This document shows positions 61,783 through 64,000 of a stretch of DNA of 64,000 nucleotides, one piece after another. Under the pieces are notes generated by a model. It ran no database searches. It was not told where the DNA came from and saw nothing but the letters and a program-made list of their open reading frames with translations. The position numbers and the translations under genes are program-made. The DNA is from DATFVJ01 sp963851085 (GTDB taxonomy: Bacteria > Actinomycetota > Actinomycetes > Streptosporangiales > Streptosporangiaceae), in NCBI GenBank assembly GCA_963851085.1, contig CAWKNX010000016.1:124001-188000 (forward strand), in the 5' to 3' direction. How positions within the stretch are numbered: the stretch's first letter is position 1; each line of letters opens with the position of its first letter.

Positions 61783-64000
61783 CTATGCGACGGAGACGTT
61801 TCCCGTGACCCGGGCAGGACCGATCGTGCCGTCCTCGATGTGAACGACCTCGTCGACATCGGCGAGTTGCCCGGTGCGGTGGGTGATGAGCAGCACGGAC
61901 CTGCCGCGGGTCTCCTCGAGCAGATCCCGGGTGAGTGCGGCGGCGGTCTGCTCGTCGAGATGCTCGGTCGGCTCGTCCAGAACCACCACGGGGAAGTCCG
62001 CGAGCAGCACGCGGGCGAGGGCAAGCCGCTGCCGCTGCCCTCCGGAGAGCCGGGCGCCGTACTCGCCGACCAGCGTGTCAAGCCCGTCCGGCAGGCTGTC
62101 GGCCCAGTCGAGCAGCCGGGCGCGGCGCAGTGCGTCCCGCAGTTCCCCGGCGTCGGCGCCTGGCCGGGCGAGCCTCAGGTTCTCCGCGAGGGTGGAGTCG
62201 AAGATGTGCGCGTCCTGCGCGCACAGGCCGATGATCGTGCGGACGGTATCGCCGGGGAGGGTGGTGATGTCAACCCCGCCGAGGGTGACCGTGCCTCCCG
62301 AGGGGTCGAGGAAGCGCAGCAACACCATGGCCAGCGTGGTCTTGCCTGATCCGCTCGGCCCCGTGATCGCGACCCGCCGGCCCGCGGGCACCTCAAGGCT
62401 GATGCCGCGCAGCACGTCAGGTCCGTTGCGCCGCCACGCGGCGGTCAGCCCGTCGATCCGGAGGTCGTAGGGCGGCCCAAGTCGCTTGGGTACACGGGCG
62501 GGCGCTGCGCCTGCAGCGCTCGTGGCGGCTGGGTCTTCGGCGGCTGCGTCTTCCGCCGTGTCCGGTGCGACGTCTTTCACGACGTCAGGCGCGGAGAGCA
62601 CGCCCGCCACCCGCGCCGCCGCCGACCGGAGCCGCGGTATCTGCTGCGCTGCGGGCGCAAGACCGGAGAAGACCTCGTGCGTGGCGAGCGGTACGAGCAC
62701 GACCACCGCCAGGACCGCGCCTGGCAGCGCGCCGGACCGCACCGCGCCGACGCCGAGGAAAAGGCTGCCCCACACCGCGGCCCCGGCGGCGAGAGACGCG
62801 ACCGCGGCACCGGTTCCCCTGCCGAGTCCCGAACGGCTCTCGTTGCGTGACACGGCCAGATCGGCTGCGGACACCTGCAGGAGTGCCGCGTCCTGTGCGC
62901 CGAATGCGACAAGCTCGCCAGCGCCACGGAGCAGATCGAGTGACACGGCGGCAAGCTCGCCGCGCCGGGGCGTGACCTGGCGCTCGGCCCGGCGGGCGAC
63001 GAGGCTGGCGATCCAGGGCGCGAGCAGCGCGGCCGCAAGCAGGCTGACGGCGACGACAGCGCCCGCTCCTGGCAGCAGCGCTGCCAGGAGCACGACGGTC
63101 GCAGTGCCCACCGCGCCCGCGACCAGGTATGGCAACAGCACCCGCAACCAGCGGTCGGCGAGACTGTCGATATCGGCGACAAGGCGGCTGACGAGGTCTC
63201 CGGATCGCAGCGCCGCAAGCCCTGCGGGCGCGAGCCGCTCCAGGCGGCTGTAAGCGGCCACCCGCAGACCGGCAAGGAAACGCAGCGCCGCGTCGTGCCC
63301 GGCCAGGCGCTCGCCATAACGGAACACACCTCGCCCAATCCCGAACGCCCGTACGGCGGTGATGGCTACCATCAGCGCGAGCACCGGCGGGTGCTGTGCC
63401 GCACGAGAGATCAGCCAGGCGGCCGTGCCGGTGAGCCCGATGGCGCAGGCCGCGGCGAGGGTCCCAGCGAGCGCGGCGAGCGCCAGCCGCCACACGGCAC
63501 GCCCGTCACCCCGAAGCCGCACCCCAGCGCGGTGCCGCCGCGCGGACCTGGCCACCGGACCCGGGGCGCCCACATCTCCCATGGCCCGGCGCCGCGTCCG
63601 ACGCGCGGGCACAGGCGCCATCACGCCGGCACCGCCGGGCTCGCGGTGACGGGGACTGGCGGTGACGGGACCAGCGGTGACGGGACCAGCGGTCACCGGA
63701 CCAGCGGTCACCGGACCAGCGTCGTGGCTGAGCTCGACCACACGGCCCGCGGCGGCAAGCGCCGCAGGCTTGTGCGTCACCACGAGCACGGCGTGGCCGG
63801 CCGCGGCGAGGCCGCGAAGCGTCTCAAGGATCCGCGCCTCGGCAGGAGGGTCCAGCCCGGCGGTGGGTTCGTCGAGCAGCAGCACGGGCCGGACGCGGCC
63901 ATCAGGCCCTGGCAGCAGGGCGCGGGCCAGCGCCACCCTTCTGCGCTGCCCGGCAGAAAGCCCGCTGCCGCGTTCACCGACTTGTGTATCGGGCGCGACG
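61783..64000 (-). CDS. cydDC: CydD-CydC fusion ABC transporter (5' end outside window)
   Basis: The visible ~739 residues are the C-terminal end of a CydD half (VGERGSGLSAGQRRRVALA, PVLLLDEPTAG, VVTHKP) followed by a linker of GPVTA repeats and a full CydC half: helices ~140-190, 250-300 and 380-430, Walker A ITGPSGSGKTTLAMV, signature LSGGQRQRLALARVL, Walker B VVVLDEPTEHLD. CydDC exports cysteine/glutathione and haem-related compounds needed for cytochrome bd maturation. The fusion of both subunits in one chain is common in actinobacteria. The linker is a 15-bp VNTR. Confidence 0.88.
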   Translation of the reverse strand, partial: VAPDTQVGERGSGLSAGQRRRVALARALLPGPDGRVRPVLLLDEPTAGLDPPAEARILETLRGLAAAGHAVLVVTHKPAALAAAGRVVELSHDAGPVTAGPVTAGPVTAGPVTASPRHREPGGAGVMAPVPARRTRRRAMGDVGAPGPVARSARRHRAGVRLRGDGRAVWRLALAALAGTLAAACAIGLTGTAAWLISRAAQHPPVLALMVAITAVRAFGIGRGVFRYGERLAGHDAALRFLAGLRVAAYSRLERLAPAGLAALRSGDLVSRLVADIDSLADRWLRVLLPYLVAGAVGTATVVLLAALLPGAGAVVAVSLLAAALLAPWIASLVARRAERQVTPRRGELAAVSLDLLRGAGELVAFGAQDAALLQVSAADLAVSRNESRSGLGRGTGAAVASLAAGAAVWGSLFLGVGAVRSGALPGAVLAVVVLVPLATHEVFSGLAPAAQQIPRLRSAAARVAGVLSAPDVVKDVAPDTAEDAAAEDPAATSAAGAAPARVPKRLGPPYDLRIDGLTAAWRRNGPDVLRGISLEVPAGRRVAITGPSGSGKTTLAMVLLRFLDPSGGTVTLGGVDITTLPGDTVRTIIGLCAQDAHIFDSTLAENLRLARPGADAGELRDALRRARLLDWADSLPDGLDTLVGEYGARLSGGQRQRLALARVLLADFPVVVLDEPTEHLDEQTAAALTRDLLEETRGRSVLLITHRTGQLADVDEVVHIEDGTIGPARVTGNVSVA

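Overview
The window is very GC-rich with strong GC bias at third codon positions, GTG/TTG starts and overlapping stop/start codons. It carries families typical of filamentous actinomycetes: XRE/DUF5753 regulators, a DUF574-type methyltransferase, a LysM-BTAD protein inside a Tad pilus locus, terpene synthase and FHA proteins. I infer an actinomycete (Streptosporangiales-like or a related soil lineage); the species cannot be fixed from sequence alone. No rRNA, no CRISPR array and no complete phage are seen.

Layout. 1-8.3 kb: a partial regulator-like gene, a short cysteine-type leader ORF before two luciferase-like (LLM) flavin oxidoreductases, a SemiSWEET-tryptophanase operon, a split FHA/membrane gene pair and an MFS remnant. 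8.3-14.3 kb: an OmpR-type two-component system, then a redox cluster (membrane protein, ApbE flavinyltransferase, ferric-reductase-like cytochrome, frameshifted NuoF-like protein, ferredoxin) that may move electrons between a soluble donor and a membrane flavin/haem chain. 14.7-20.5 kb: dienelactone hydrolase, a 76-bp tandem repeat array, and tRNA-Gly with a 3.4-kb element bounded by a 37-bp duplicated tRNA 3' end. 20.6-30 kb: metG, the pentose-phosphate pair gnd/zwf (together yielding NADPH), a class I terpene synthase, a PAS-GAF-SpoIIE phosphatase and a cupin. 30.7-40 kb: a stand-alone Cas3-like helicase-nuclease with a C-terminal HD domain, an acyl-CoA synthetase, a frameshifted 2H phosphoesterase, an SDR and a lipoprotein with propeller-like repeats.

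39.9-43.5 kb: a 3.1-kb serine-recombinase element (DUF5372, DUF6788, large recombinase) sits inside a decayed DUF574-type methyltransferase, both halves of which can be read on either side. 43.7-44.6 kb: an XRE regulator. 44.9-58.2 kb: a complete Tad/Flp pilus locus on the minus strand (RcpC/CpaB, TadZ, TadA, TadB, TadC, Flp pilin, two TadE-like, one TadG-like, LysM-BTAD, two exported proteins, prepilin peptidase). 59.4-64 kb: DedA, a membrane-anchored CBM2-like protein and a CydD-CydC fusion that runs off the edge.

Two themes cut across the window. Repeats are abundant: a dispersed 24-bp-arm palindrome (four copies, two inside a ~190-bp composite unit), a 76-bp GC-hairpin tandem repeat, and many 9-18 bp minisatellites both between genes and in frame inside them. 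Several otherwise recognisable genes carry frame changes, so gene decay and assembly indels both need to be considered.
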